DNA of 64,000 bases, from positions 13,392,001-13,456,000 of the forward strand of contig NC_071331.1 of NCBI RefSeq assembly GCF_010183535.1. Reading direction: 5' to 3'. Position numbers and translations under genes: made by a program. The number at the start of each line of letters is the position of its first letter. The stretch's first letter is position 1. Below are positions 11,738-22,330 of the stretch, piece by piece. The notes beneath the pieces are model-generated. The model had not been told where the DNA came from. It did no database searches and saw only the letters and a list, made by a program, of their open reading frames with translations. The DNA comes from Caenorhabditis remanei (lineage: Eukaryota > Nematoda > Chromadorea > Rhabditida > Rhabditidae).

Positions 11738-13019
11738 ATGGTTTTTCAGATTTATTTCCTTCTCATGATGGCACAGTCAATTCGAGTCAAGATGATGGAC
11801 AAGGAAAAGAACGTGGCATTGTCTGGAAATTTCATCACCGAAAGCTCTCTCAGACACGCTTTTCTTCTTCCGCCAGATGCGATTGTAAATTTGTCGTATG
11901 AGTCCAATGGCATGCAGATTCATTGCGCGTAAGTTACATCTTGTGTTGTTTTTGACTATATTATTATCAATTTAGGGCTCAAAGCGTTCCGAAAATATGC
12001 TTTTTGCTTCCGGATGGCTGGTCGACTATGCAATTTTTCTCGGAATCAAACAGGGCACCCTCTCGAATTGCGACGTCGATGGACATTCAAGGTAACTTTC
12101 ATATATTATTGAATTTAATATATAAATGAATTATCATTTAGAACGCCCACTGAGTTCGTTTGAACTGGAAAAAGAAGCGGACAGTATGTTATGTTCGAAT
12201 GTGTACTTAATAAAAACTACTGTTTAGGGATCACAAGAATCATGAACTTTTGGGAAAGTCGAGTGTTTCGCATTAGTGGCAATAAATTGACAGGAACATG
12301 TGTTTTAATCAATGATCGTCATGTTTTAACCGCTGCTCACTTATCCTTCAAGCTAAATCAATCGTACAAAATCAAAGGAGCTGGAAATCAAGAGTTTACT
12401 GTCAACTGCGTTTTTATTTGCAAACCTCTCGATTTCGCCATACTCCAGTCAGATGATTTTCCGATCCTGGAACTGTCAATGACCTCTTTGGAACGAGGCG
12501 CTAAATTCTTCATGATGGTATGATATTTTTAGTTTTATTGTAGCCGACGGAACGTTTTTTACGAAATATCGGCCTATTTAATACATATTAAACAATTTCA
12601 TTTCAGGGCTATCCGGACTGCGTTGATTCTTCTAATCCGACAATCACAAAAGGAACCATCAAAGGACATATGGACGATTGTCTTCATCTAGGTAAGAATA
12701 AATATTATCATTATTTTAATCAATGAGTTAATTGTCATAAACTTTTTTGTTTAGTTGGAACTCCTGGTTCGAAGCGAGGCTACTCAGGCGCTCCAGTCTT
12801 CAATGATTCCGGAAGATTAGCCGGACTATTGCTCGGCGGCACATCTACATTAAGTGTTAATACGACCATTCAAGAATGTCTGGATTCGTCTGCTGAACAG
12901 AAATATGCACGCATCTTAGGAATCGGATACATCGTTAACCTTCATAGTGAAGGTTTCACATTTTTTATTTTCGAAAATTAAAGTGAAAATGTTTAGGCAA
13001 CTCGGACAGCGGATCCTAA
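11738..13019 (+). CDS. Trypsin-like serine peptidase, intracellular type (314 aa)
   Basis: Seven exons: 11738-11928, 11976-12091, 12142-12183, 12228-12517, 12607-12691, 12755-12952, 12997-13019. Skipping the last splice ends the protein at 12981. The chymotrypsin-fold triad is visible: His154 in VLTAAH, Asp185 in LDFAIL, Ser252 in GYSGAPVF, followed by GRLAGLLLGG. The first ~116 residues have no recognised domain. There is no convincing signal peptide, unlike its CUB-like neighbours, so it probably acts in the cytosol or nucleus; substrate unknown. GYSGAP and the missing zymogen pro-peptide resemble Trypsin_2-type peptidases rather than digestive trypsins. A TTTTTCAG at 11743-11750 could be a trans-splice acceptor, which would move the start to the in-frame ATG at 11765. 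Five of six introns end in TTTAG, unlike neighbours. AATAAA at 13054. Confidence 0.75.
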
Positions 13020-13078
13020 AACGTTCAATATTTTTTCGATAATGGGTTCTTTCAATAAATTATTTAATTGTAATCAAA

Positions 13079-13187
13079 TGTGAACTTTCTAAACTTTTAG
13101 GGGAACAAATGGAGAACGAATAGTGAAACTCAATGTGCAATTCTGGTATATCACTGAGAAGTATTTCATTTTGAATGTGTATGGTAT
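13079..13187 (-). repeat. 109-bp direct repeat, copy B (within the last exon of the minus CUB-like gene)
   Basis: This copy lies in place at the 3' end of the minus-strand CUB-like gene: 99 bp of coding sequence up to the stop plus 10 bp of 3' UTR. Copy A at 11121-11229 is in the same orientation. The five differences change only a few residues, and both reading frames stay open. Confidence 0.85.
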
Positions 13188-14479
13188 GAGATGTTCCGAT
13201 GTCGTCAAGTCAAGAATAATTGTTGATGAGTTGTTCGGAGGCCCAGTTACTGCATATGCCGAACACTCTCCGGGAAGCTAAATCAATTATCAGTTCTCCG
13301 TAGAACTAGTAGATGAAATATTATACTTACACTATCAATTTTCAGCGATGTCATGGTGATTTCTTCTGTATAAAAATCAATTATTTCAACCGCTTCTTTC
13401 TCATTTCTCTGATTCAAATAGATTGTATTTGGATCATCAGTTGAACTTCCCATAGAAACAAGACTTGCAAACTGAAGAGATTCCGACAGAGGATTGAGAA
13501 CTACACCATAATCATCACCGTATTCCGTCCAAAAGGATAAAATAGTTATGGAATTTGTGGTTGAAGTGAATGTCTCATAGTAGAGAAAGTCAGCTAAACG
13601 TCGAACATTTGTCTGATTATAAATATTTCCATCGATAAGAAAACAGCTGCACAGATATTCGTAAGGTATATCTGCAGGAGATGCAAGAGTCAGATAAATC
13701 TGAGAAGCCAAGAATCTGTTTCTAATAAGAATAATCAAATTACTCAACTCACCGGTTCCTCCCCAATATATGTAACTGAACTCGAGAACCCCTTGTCGTA
13801 CCAGTAATTAGATCTCAGATCTGCCAAGTTAACAAAATTCATTTTATTTTCAGTTTCCATTGATTTAGTTGATCCAAATTTAGCTGAAACAAGAGTAGTA
13901 TAAAAATAAGATAAACGGAAACACCTGCTCGATATTGAACTGTAATCGAAATCTTTGAACCCATCAGAACACTTTTAGTTATAACGTCGACCGACATTTC
14001 ACGCCCGGGTATAACAAAAAACTGATAGAAACGCTCACTTCGGCTGGAAACGTTTCAAGTTATAGGAAAGATAACGAAACACACTAACTTGTTAAAACGG
14101 TATTTGAATCCAGTTGTATCAATCACAGTAATGTAATCATTAACTCCTCTTATCCCATTTCTTAATTCCACATAAGCATAAATCCCATTAGTTGAGTTAA
14201 GAGGAGCCTTTATCTGAAATTCGAAAATTGCTAAATTGAGTTTTAATTCTAATTTACAGTATACGTGCAGCGGAAATTGGCTGGTAACTCCACTGGTTCA
14301 CTGGAATTTCCGGGAAAATAGATTGTGCTTCCATTGAAAATTTGAGATTCCTGAATTGTTTGGCACTCTGAATGATAGAAATATATGAAATATGTAACTC
14401 GGGAAGCTTTACCACTACTCGAAAAAGAAATTGAGACCTGAACGGATAGTAGACAAGCTAATACACGAATACATTGCAT
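13089..14479 (-). CDS. CUB-like domain secreted protein 2 (369 aa)
   Basis: Seven exons on the minus strand: 14479-14413, 14367-14258, 14213-14089, 14043-13925, 13883-13753, 13699-13331, 13277-13089; total 1,110 nt with consistent phases. Signal peptide MQCIRVLACLLSVQVSISFS, mature ECQTIQES. The CUB-like domain contains ELPANFRCTYT, GVNDYITVID and FVIPGREMSVDVITKSV. The large exon has CFLIDGNIYNQTNVRRLADF; the last exon has the diagnostic TGPPNNSS and KYFSVIYQNC. Exon sizes 110/125/119 equal those of the third CUB-like gene, its closest relative here. It is convergent with the peptidase gene: its stop at 13089 lies only 70 bp beyond that gene's stop. TTATCAGT at 14627-14634 gives an upstream ACTGATAA site on its strand. 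Confidence 0.87.
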
Positions 14480-14545
14480 TTTTCTTCTTCAGAGTTGCTT
14501 AGTGAAGTTTAGAAACATAGACAACAAATACACAAAAGAAGTCGG

Positions 14546-14634
14546 TTATCAGCATTCTTTAAGTAATACTCTTATTATTCCATCGGAATGGAATGGAAAT
14601 GAAGTGAATCTGGATCGAATTTCGTTTTATCAGT
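14546..14634 (-). promoter_or_regulatory. GATA-type sites upstream of CUB-like gene 2
   Basis: Read on the minus strand, CTGATAA lies at 14552-14546 and ACTGATAA at 14634-14627, about 70 and 150 bp upstream of the ATG at 14479. Both match the extended intestinal GATA motif also found before other genes of the cluster. Confidence 0.5.
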
Positions 14635-14657
14635 AATAAAGTTTTATTTCATTTGAA

Positions 14658-15555
14658 TTACTCGGCTACTTTTCGCTACAGTTGCGCAGCACTAACGCAG
14701 CAGTCATTCGTGGACCGCTCGCCTGCTGCGTCAGAGGCGCACAAGTATTGCATGAATGCTGCACAGTTGTTGCATCAGTGCTGCCGGCGTGCTGCATGCA
14801 CCCATTACTTCTCGTTTCTCATCAGTATAACTAATTTGTAAACAGAATAACAAAAGTAACAAATCATATTTATTTTGAAAGTAAAACTTTAAAAAAAAAT
14901 TAAAAGCTAAACAAAAAAAACTTATAGAAAACTATCATTTAAAAACAAAAACTATCATTTAAAATCCATGCTGGCCAGCCATCGTTGAAAGTTTCCAAGT
15001 TCCTATGGTCTGTAGCTTCGAAAAGTCCAAATTTTTTATCGAATATGTTAATTTTTGTTGATCAGCTACATTGTTGCACCAATTCCGGTAGTCTGAAAAT
15101 TAAGAACAAAAGTAAAGATAAAAGGCTTCATTCTAAACTGCCAACCTTTCGTTTTACTTCCAATTTGCATTTATGTGACTCATTTTTGCCATCCTGACAC
15201 ATATCCTTCTTCTGAAAAATAATATTTTGAAAAATAGAGTAAAAAAGTATTTAAAAAATGATAAAAATTTGTCAAATAGACAAGAAATAAACGTTGGAAA
15301 AAATGAAAAGTGCAGCTAAAGTTCAATTTGCATTGGAGCGAATATACAGTTGCTGCGCGACTGTTGTGAGATTGCTGCACAACTGGTGCATGCCCCAAAA
15401 GCAAGAGAACTATCAGTCGCAATACCGTGAATGCTGCATAACTGTTGCATATGTTCTGATTTGTCGTTATTGCGGTGGAACTGTAGCGATTGTGTCGCGT
15501 AACTGTTGCAAAAGCTGTGAATGCTGCGTAACTGTTGCGGGAAGTAGCCGAGTAG
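14658..15555. mobile_element. Non-autonomous DNA transposon-like element with inverted ends (898 bp)
   Basis: The left end reads TACTCGGCTACTTTTCGCTA and the right end, reverse-complemented, TACTCGGCTACTTCCCGCAA. Similarity continues through CAGTTRCGCAGCA, so the inverted arms match over about 34 bp with five mismatches. TTGAA occurs immediately outside both ends (14653-14657 and 15556-15560), a candidate 5-bp target duplication. Sub-terminal arms are filled with degenerate copies of GCTGCRYAACTGTTGC (right arm) and the reverse pattern (left arm). The middle ~450 bp is AT-rich. No transposase frame is present. The superfamily cannot be assigned: a 5-bp duplication would be unusual and could be a coincidence. 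Confidence 0.6.
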
Positions 15556-15560
15556 TTGAA

Positions 15561-16198
15561 CGAGAAGAAGTGGAAAGTCATCAAAGGAAGCCAAAAGAAA
15601 GGATATCCCCCATAAAAGTAGTTTAAGATATGAATATCTACAACTCAAAGATTTTTGCGTTGAATGAAACATGAGTAAATGATGTAGAGAACTCCACTGA
15701 ATTTAGTTATGGTTTGGCTAGTCGAATTCAATGAAATATTAGACAATCGAGCTATAACAAAATCTTTATTCAGAAGTTGAATGATATTGAACTTCTATTT
15801 CCATGCACGAGGGCAATAAAAATACGTCTCATGTCTCACTGCAACATTTCAAGTACATACTTCTCATAATGATTTCTTGATGTTGTTAATGCCTCTTCTC
15901 TTGATCAATAACTCGAGTATGAATTTAAATCATTGATGTTTCTCTGATTACGTCACTTCCTGCATCTATCAGTTCATATACATAACGTGAGAATTACTAA
16001 CTGTTTTCGTCTTGTTTGTGCCTTGTCTCTGAAACTTTGAACTTCAAATGATAGGTGCAAATTTAAATTTCATGATAAAAGAGGTGGGAGTGGGTAAGCT
16101 GGTGATGACAATATTAATGATGTGATCTTCTGGTTTTCCCTTTAAAAACGTTGCCGTACTTTCCAATTCCAGACATTCAAATTGTCTACTCTCATGCT
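15561..16198. other. Upstream interval of CUB-like gene 3
   Basis: No coding evidence. Contains CTATCAGT (ACTGATAG on the minus strand) at 15966-15973 and TGATAA at 16073-16078, weaker GATA matches than those before the other cluster genes. Confidence 0.4.
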
Positions 16199-17580
16199 AT
16201 GATTCGCTTAGTTATTTTGTGTTCTGCTATACTGGTAACTGTTTTTGCTCTGGGTAATTAGTTAAAATTGAAAAGTTAAACAGCCATCACCTTTTCAGAT
16301 TGCCAACAGATTCCTGATACAGAAATTTTTGCCGGTGATCAATTCTGGTATCCATATAACTCTACTAATTATGTCAGAATTCCACCAAACTTCAATTGTA
16401 CCTATGTGGTAAGTTGAATTTGAATAGTATTCGATATCTTAAACAGTTGTCGTTTTTTCCAGATTAAATCTCCAGTCACCGACACTCAAGTGCTCTACGG
16501 ATCAGTTACACTGACAAACTTACTGAAAGGAGTCAATGACTATATGATTGTAACTGATAGTATGGGAGCACGGTCCACTTTAAAATAGTAATCATTTTAT
16601 CATCGTGATCGTTTAATCTGATCTTTTGATTTCAGTCGGAGCGATAGTTTTCTGGAGTATGATATTTTCCCGGGAAAACAAATCTCCATTCAAGTGGTCA
16701 CCAAAAGTGTGGACATGAAGTCAGAGTTCTTGATTCATGTTGCTTATTCAAGCGGTTTGTGCTTATATTTGAAAAAGTCGTCAAAATGATTATATTTTTA
16801 GTGAAAGTTGGTCCAACGACTCAAATGAAAAGCGGAGGTTTTTTGAACTATGTGAATCTGGCATCTATCAAAGGATTTGACAGTGTTCTTCAGAATTCTG
16901 TTACAGTTCAAGGAAATGAACCAGTATGGTTTGAATCTGAAAGCAGATAAAAATACCTTTATAATTCCAGATTTCCATGAGCTTGGCAACTTCAGCATAC
17001 ATGTTTCCAACCCTTTATCTTTTCCACTCCTATGTCATCGACGGAGATTTCTACAATCAGACATCAGTGCACCGTCTCATTGATTTTGAACATGCCACTC
17101 CATTCGTTTCAACACAAAATAGAATCACGCTCGTAACATTCCAAACAGAATCATACTATGCCACTGCAGCCGTTCTGAATCCCATATCAGAAGCCAAACA
17201 ATTCAATCCTCTCAGTTCTCAAGCAAGTGTAAATGGAGAAATTGACAGAGTTGGTCTTATTCCTGAGGGTCAAGATCAAGAAGCGTGTCAAGTGTTGGCA
17301 GTTGACAGTAAGACAATCATTATGACATCAGTAAGCTTGGGTTCGGTGAGTTCGAGATTCAAAAAAGCTGGTTTGAAATCTGAAATGACCTCTATTTCAG
17401 AACGTTCTCTCTTCGTGTGTTGCTCAAGTCGTAACTGGGCCACCGAATAATTCATCGCAAGTCCTATTGGACTTGACAAAAGCTCAGGGCCTAATGCCAT
17501 TCACATTCAACTTGAAATATTTCACGGTTATCGCTCAAGGATGCTCTTTTTCATTCACTATTATGTCACCAGAACATTGA
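16199..17580 (+). CDS. CUB-like domain secreted protein 3 (361 aa)
   Basis: Seven exons: 16199-16253, 16299-16408, 16463-16587, 16636-16754, 16802-16923, 16971-17345, 17401-17580; total 1,086 nt. Signal peptide MIRLVILCSAILVTVFAL, mature DCQQIPDTEIFAGD. Motifs in order: RIPPNFNCTYV, LLKGVNDYMIVTDS, EYDIFPGKQISIQVVTKSVD, SYVIDGDFYNQTSVHRLIDF, and VVTGPPNNSSQVLLDL with KYFTVIAQGCSFSF near the C-terminus. AATAAA at 17586-17591. It shares with CUB-like gene 2 the 125-nt third exon and the NQT..RRL/HRL segment, so the two form one sub-branch placed head to head around the inverted-repeat element. The start is set by the signal peptide; the ATG five bases upstream is immediately closed by a stop. 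Confidence 0.88.
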
Positions 17581-17660
17581 AATTGAATAAAACGTATTTT
17601 GTGCAACTTCTGAAATCTCTTCTTTTTTTGATACTTTGACCCAATAATCTCTCATTAATT

Positions 17661-17668
17661 ACTGATAA
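17661..17668 (+). promoter_or_regulatory. ACTGATAA GATA site before CUB-like gene 4
   Basis: Exact ACTGATAA, 76 bp before the ATG at 17744, within the 163-bp gap to the preceding CUB-like gene. No clear spliced-leader acceptor is seen, so an own promoter is more likely than operon processing. Confidence 0.5.
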
Positions 17669-17743
17669 CAGTCACCATCAAAAGTCATCGTTTCAAGATT
17701 TCATTGTTCGATCAGTTTATAGATCGGAAAGCATAGGCTAATA

Positions 17744-19128
17744 ATGACTTTCTATATTATGAATCTTAATTTCTTCTTTTTCCTAATTTCAATTGGTTCA
17801 GGATTGTCACTGAGTAAGTTTTTTGATGAGTCCAACACAGAAAAATTCTGGTTTTTAGATTGCACTTCAATTCCTCAAAGTGATCAAGTTGCTGGAAAAC
17901 AGCTGAGTGTTCCAAATGGAGCAGCGATGCCAGTACTTCTTCCAGCCAACTTTAACTGTATCTATACTGTAAGACAAAAAACAAAATTGAAACCTCTGAA
18001 ACGAATTAATTCCAGATTTCACCGCCGTTGATGGTTTATGCAAAAGTGCAAGTCGAGAACAAGTTGAAAGGTGTCAATGATGTAATCATTGTAAGAGACA
18101 CTTTAGGGAAGAGTACGATTATCAACAGGTGAGTCTGAAAAATGTTCTGTGTGTCCAATACTTTCATTTTCAGTAAGAGCAACTTTATAACTCTCTTCAC
18201 GGTCTTTCCAAATACCATCACAACGATTCAAGTGACAACAAAAAGTGTTCAGATGAATTCGATGTTTCTTCTCAATATTTCATTCGAGAAAAGTTTAATT
18301 TTTGAGGAAAGGCTGAATAGAAAATTAGCATTTTTCAGTGCCTACGCCAATTTCCAGACTTCTCGAGACGGGGACGAATACAATGAATTATCGAATTCTG
18401 AATGAAACTCAAATTGAATTGAGTGGACGTCAACTAGTGACTTACCAGACAACTGATAGGGTTACTTCTGAAAGAGATGACCAAATATTTTCCCGAAATT
18501 TCAGATAACAGTAACTCTTGCTAATTCTCTAAACCGAGATGACATATTCAACAACTTTTACGTTGTTGACGGAGACTTCCATTATCCAACAGTCATTCAG
18601 AGAGTTTCTGATTTCAATCAATGTGGAAATCAGTGTTACCGTAGTCAGACAAGTACAGTAACCATTGTTGGATTGGATGAGTACACAGACGAATCATCTG
18701 TTATTTTGATGTCAACTTCCGAATCAGAAGTATACGATGAAGTGACTGCAATGACGCTATATGATTCTGAGAATTATTTCGATGTTTCAAATAGAACAGT
18801 GAATTTCGGCTCAAAAACTTCTAATGTTGCTTATGTTATTTTATCGAAAGATTCTGATGGAATTGTCATTCTAAACTTTGAATTTACTCAGGTTAACATG
18901 TTAAGTTTTCGTAGTTTCTGAAATTATACATTTCAGACTACACCAGGAATGGTTGCCAAGGCGGTAGCTGGTCCTCCAAACAGTGCATCGAAGGTTCTCA
19001 TTGATTTCACTCAGAATTCAAACACTTTTCCTGTGAAGCTTGACGTCAAATATTTTTCAATCATTTTGAAAAACTGTTCTGCTAAGTTCACTGTTTCAAG
19101 TTATTTCAATTGGAAACAGAACCAATAA
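17744..19128 (+). CDS. CUB-like domain secreted protein 4 (370 aa)
   Basis: Seven exons: 17744-17813, 17859-17968, 18016-18128, 18174-18292, 18339-18460, 18505-18891, 18937-19128; total 1,113 nt. Hydrophobic N-terminus (FFFFLISIGSGLSL) acts as signal peptide; mature NCTSIPQSDQVAGKQ. Motifs: LLPANFNCIYT, VENKLKGVNDVIIVRD, LFTVFPNTITTIQVTTKSVQ, NFYVVDGDFHYPTVIQRVSDF and AGPPNSASKVLIDF, then FSIILKNCSAKFTV. Two extra cysteines sit in NQCGNQCY in the large exon and could form a small loop absent from the paralogues. The donor after exon 5 is a weak GTTACT, but the phase and family alignment support it. Confidence 0.86.
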
Positions 19129-19484
19129 GACGTTATTAAGACAATATCAACATCGTGTATATTTTTATAAAAATATATCAACCGTATTTTACCATCTGTT
19201 AAACTACAAAACCACGGAAATCTGACACATTGTTCCATCTCCGGAAACCGAACGATTCGGTCTATGTCGATGACAAATTCTTGTTTGTTCACCCGCTGAA
19301 AACGACTTTTTCCATGAGTTTCGCCTACAAAAAAACGATAAAAAGAGAGGGTTATGAGCGAGCATAAGTGCATCATAAACTGATAACAATGACATTATTT
19401 GGTTTAAAAATCAGAATTTCTTAAATTGGAAGGCCATCACACTTTCAGTCATACTGTCTGATTCTGAGTCTTCAGAAGAAGAAT
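19129..19484 (+). promoter_or_regulatory. Upstream interval of CUB-like gene 5 with GATA site
   Basis: 356 bp without coding evidence. ACTGATAA at 19379-19386 lies 99 bp before the ATG at 19485, the same arrangement as for genes 1 and 4. Confidence 0.5.
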
Positions 19485-21451
19485 ATGCTAATTTATTCGA
19501 TTAGTTTCACTTTCTTACTTGTATTTTCAATCTTTTGGGGTCTATCTGAGGAATTAGGTAAGTCAGGAACAACATTATTCTCTTAAAAAGTAGGTTTATT
19601 TTCAGACTGCACACAAGTTCCAGTCAACGATCAATCAGCCGGAAAAGTACTTTATATTCCTGATAATCAGAATACTTCGGTACTTCTTCCATCAAATTTC
19701 AACTGCAGTTATGTGGTAAGTAGTCTTTTCGTGAATGCAAAATGCTCACTTGAACCTATCATAAAAACCTCAAACTTATTTCAGATCAATCCGCCAAAGT
19801 TAACTTACGCCCAAATCACTGTAACTAACAATTTGAAAGGTGTGAATGACATCATAATCGTGACTGATGGACAGCAGAAAACGACTAAAGTTAACAGGTG
19901 AGTCAGCGAATTCTGAGTTTCTTTGACAGTTCTTCTTTGTTTCAGAAATAATCCGAGCACGGTCGTCTTTTATGTATTTCCACAAACATCAACTACCGTA
20001 GATGTACAGAGTTTTGATGATACATCACGGTTCCAAATGACAGTTTCTTATATTGCATGTGAGTTTGGAGTTTATAAAGTTCTGAAAATTCGAATTGAAT
20101 TGTTTCAGTGCCAGCACCACAGCAAAGAGCTCTTCAAAAAGGTCAAAACCTCAATTATCTCTCGCTGAGCAGCATCCAAAGAAAACCACTTTCTCTTTCT
20201 GGAGATGGAACGGTACGTTCTCGTTCTTATCAATTATTAGTGCATCTACGTTTCATACTTATCTTATTTTACTTGCATTTTGCTTTTCCCCGTTATTGTT
20301 TTCAGCTAAAGATTTTTTATTCCAGATCACATTAACCATAGCTAAATCCGACTACAATTACGATGTATTTACCAATTATTTCGTCATCGACGGAGATATG
20401 AATAATCCAAGATCAATCAGAAGACTCGATGACTTCACACTCTCTAATTTTAACACGTCGTCAAATGTGATTACTGTAGTTGGACTTGATGATGCTGTAT
20501 CACATTCATCGATTATTCTGACCCCCTCATCGGATCTTGCTGGTTTTACTAAATTCGCCGGAGTTTCAGTGGATGGATCATCTGGAAATGTGCTCGTATC
20601 GGCTACTTATGGACAGAAAATTGGGATAATAATTATTGCAAAGGATATCCAACAGCTGGTTCTTGATAAAATGAAAATTGGAGAAGTGAGTTATTCATTT
20701 TTGTCCAATTTTTCCTTTATCCACATCTTTCATAGAGTTCGTCATGCAGTTCAATAGCTGTAACTGGTTCACCGACGGCCGATTCGAAAACTCTCATGAA
20801 CTTCCACACAGATCAATACACATTGCCTCAGCTCTTTCCATATCCATATTTGTCAATAATTGTGGAGAACTGTGACGTTCAATTCAACTTTACAACATCA
20901 CTCCCTCCCAATTATTATCAGTTGGATAGCGATCGAAGTGGATTTATTTATTCACCCATTTTCTTTAACAGTGAAACAACAAATGGATATGTGAATCTCA
21001 CATTTGGTAAGAGACGATATAGGATTCAAGAAGAATGATTATTTCAACTTATAGTGTATACCGGCGATGAGAAAAAGCAGTTCGTTGTAGATGTTGATAG
21101 AGCAATGTTGACTTCAAATTCCGAGTTAGACATAAATATTTATGACAGTGATTGGAGGAAGACATTGAGCACAGTGTGAGTTTTAATGGGAGAACGCGTA
21201 CATATTCATCAATTGATATCTTTCAGAATAACGGGTAACCAGGAGGGAACAAGATCTCGTGCGTTTGGATCATATTTAAATGTTCAAATGTCAGGATACA
21301 CGTCTGCTAAATTGCATTGGCAGCTCAGTTCATCTATCGGGTCTGTGTTCGGTGAGTATTGTCAGATTTCAGAATATTTTCAATTCTGGATTTTTCAGGT
21401 ATCCACTCAATTACTCTCATTGTTGCATTAATTTTGATGATCTCATATTGA
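19485..21451 (+). CDS. CUB-like domain protein 5, long membrane-anchored form (480 aa)
   Basis: Ten exons: 19485-19557, 19606-19715, 19785-19897, 19946-20058, 20109-20212, 20326-20685, 20736-21006, 21055-21175, 21227-21351, 21399-21451; total 1,443 nt. Signal peptide (SFTFLLVFSIFWGLS), mature DCTQVPVNDQSAGK. Shared motifs: LLPSNFNCSYV, TNNLKGVNDIIIVTDG, FYVFPQTSTTVDVQSFDD, NYFVIDGDMNNPRSIRRLDDF and IIVENCDVQFNF. Where the paralogues stop, this protein continues about 130 residues through a second beta-rich region (IYSPIFFNSE, KQFVVDVDRAML, INIYDSDW, KLHWQLSSS). It ends in IHSITLIVALILMISY directly before the stop, a GPI signal or tail anchor. So it is likely held at the apical surface while the other four are released. 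Confidence 0.86.
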
Positions 21452-22330
21452 AAACGGGTTTTGCTATGTATATTTTTTTTTTGAATCTTCCATTCTGAAT
21501 GAAGAAAATTTGCATTAATTGGTATAAAAATATGTTTGAAATGTTTTGAAAATAAAATAAGGACAAAATGATTTTCAAAAGTTTATTAGATCGACACAAC
21601 TCTGACTACTGTGTAAAACCGGAACTCTTTATTTTCTGAAAACATGAAAACTTCAGTGGCTCTGGAGATCTACTATGTATTTGAAAATCTGTTATATTTC
21701 CATTTCAATCCATCTCATATTACATCCGTCCGACATCTTTATCATCAAATTCGTATCATTGTTGATTTAATCACCTCTTCCGCTTACTTCCCCTATTTTC
21801 CCGTCAAACACACCCTTTCTCATTTCCCTGTTTCTCCAATTATCAATGAATGAAAAAGCGTGTAAAAAAGGAAAATCAGAAATAGAAGGAGAGCGATAAA
21901 AAAGAGAAAAACAGGGAGAAGCCATAAATCTTGGTGGGGCACCAATCTCCTCCACTATCTATATGTCCCGCAATTAAAGAGATGGAAAAGAAGGCGGTTG
22001 TATTCGGTTAGTTGGTCGACACGATACAAGACATCCGACAGAATACGCATCACTTTTTATTACCCTTTTACCCCCCGCGCTCATTTTTTTCTCTTCTCGC
22101 GCGGGACACTTTCTCCCTATTTATTACCGATTTGTGTCTTCCAGTCCGAGATTCGGAGCAGTTTCTCAACGAATTACGAGATTGCTTTTTGAGATTTCTT
22201 TCTGGGTCTGCTTTACTCTTTTCTGTTTTCTGAGTTCTCTTTAACTTTGAGAGCTTACTGCTCCAATTCCCGCATTCGCGATTTCAAACAAAGTCCGGAT
22301 TACTGTAACATGCTCTGAAGCTTCCAGTCA

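Noticed and set aside
15294..15672. Cys-rich frames on both strands
   Set aside because: They arise from the GCTGCRYAACTGTTGC repeat units of the inverted-repeat element, and equivalent frames exist on both strands.
17581..17743. Possible operon between CUB-like genes 3 and 4 (163-bp gap)
   Set aside because: The spacing would suit an SL2 operon, but no TTTCAG acceptor stands before the second ATG, and an ACTGATAA promoter-type site lies in the gap.
22065..22110. CCCGCGC...GCGCGGG inverted pair
   Set aside because: Short arms around a T-rich loop without flanking repeats or following gene; not enough to call a terminator or element in a eukaryote.
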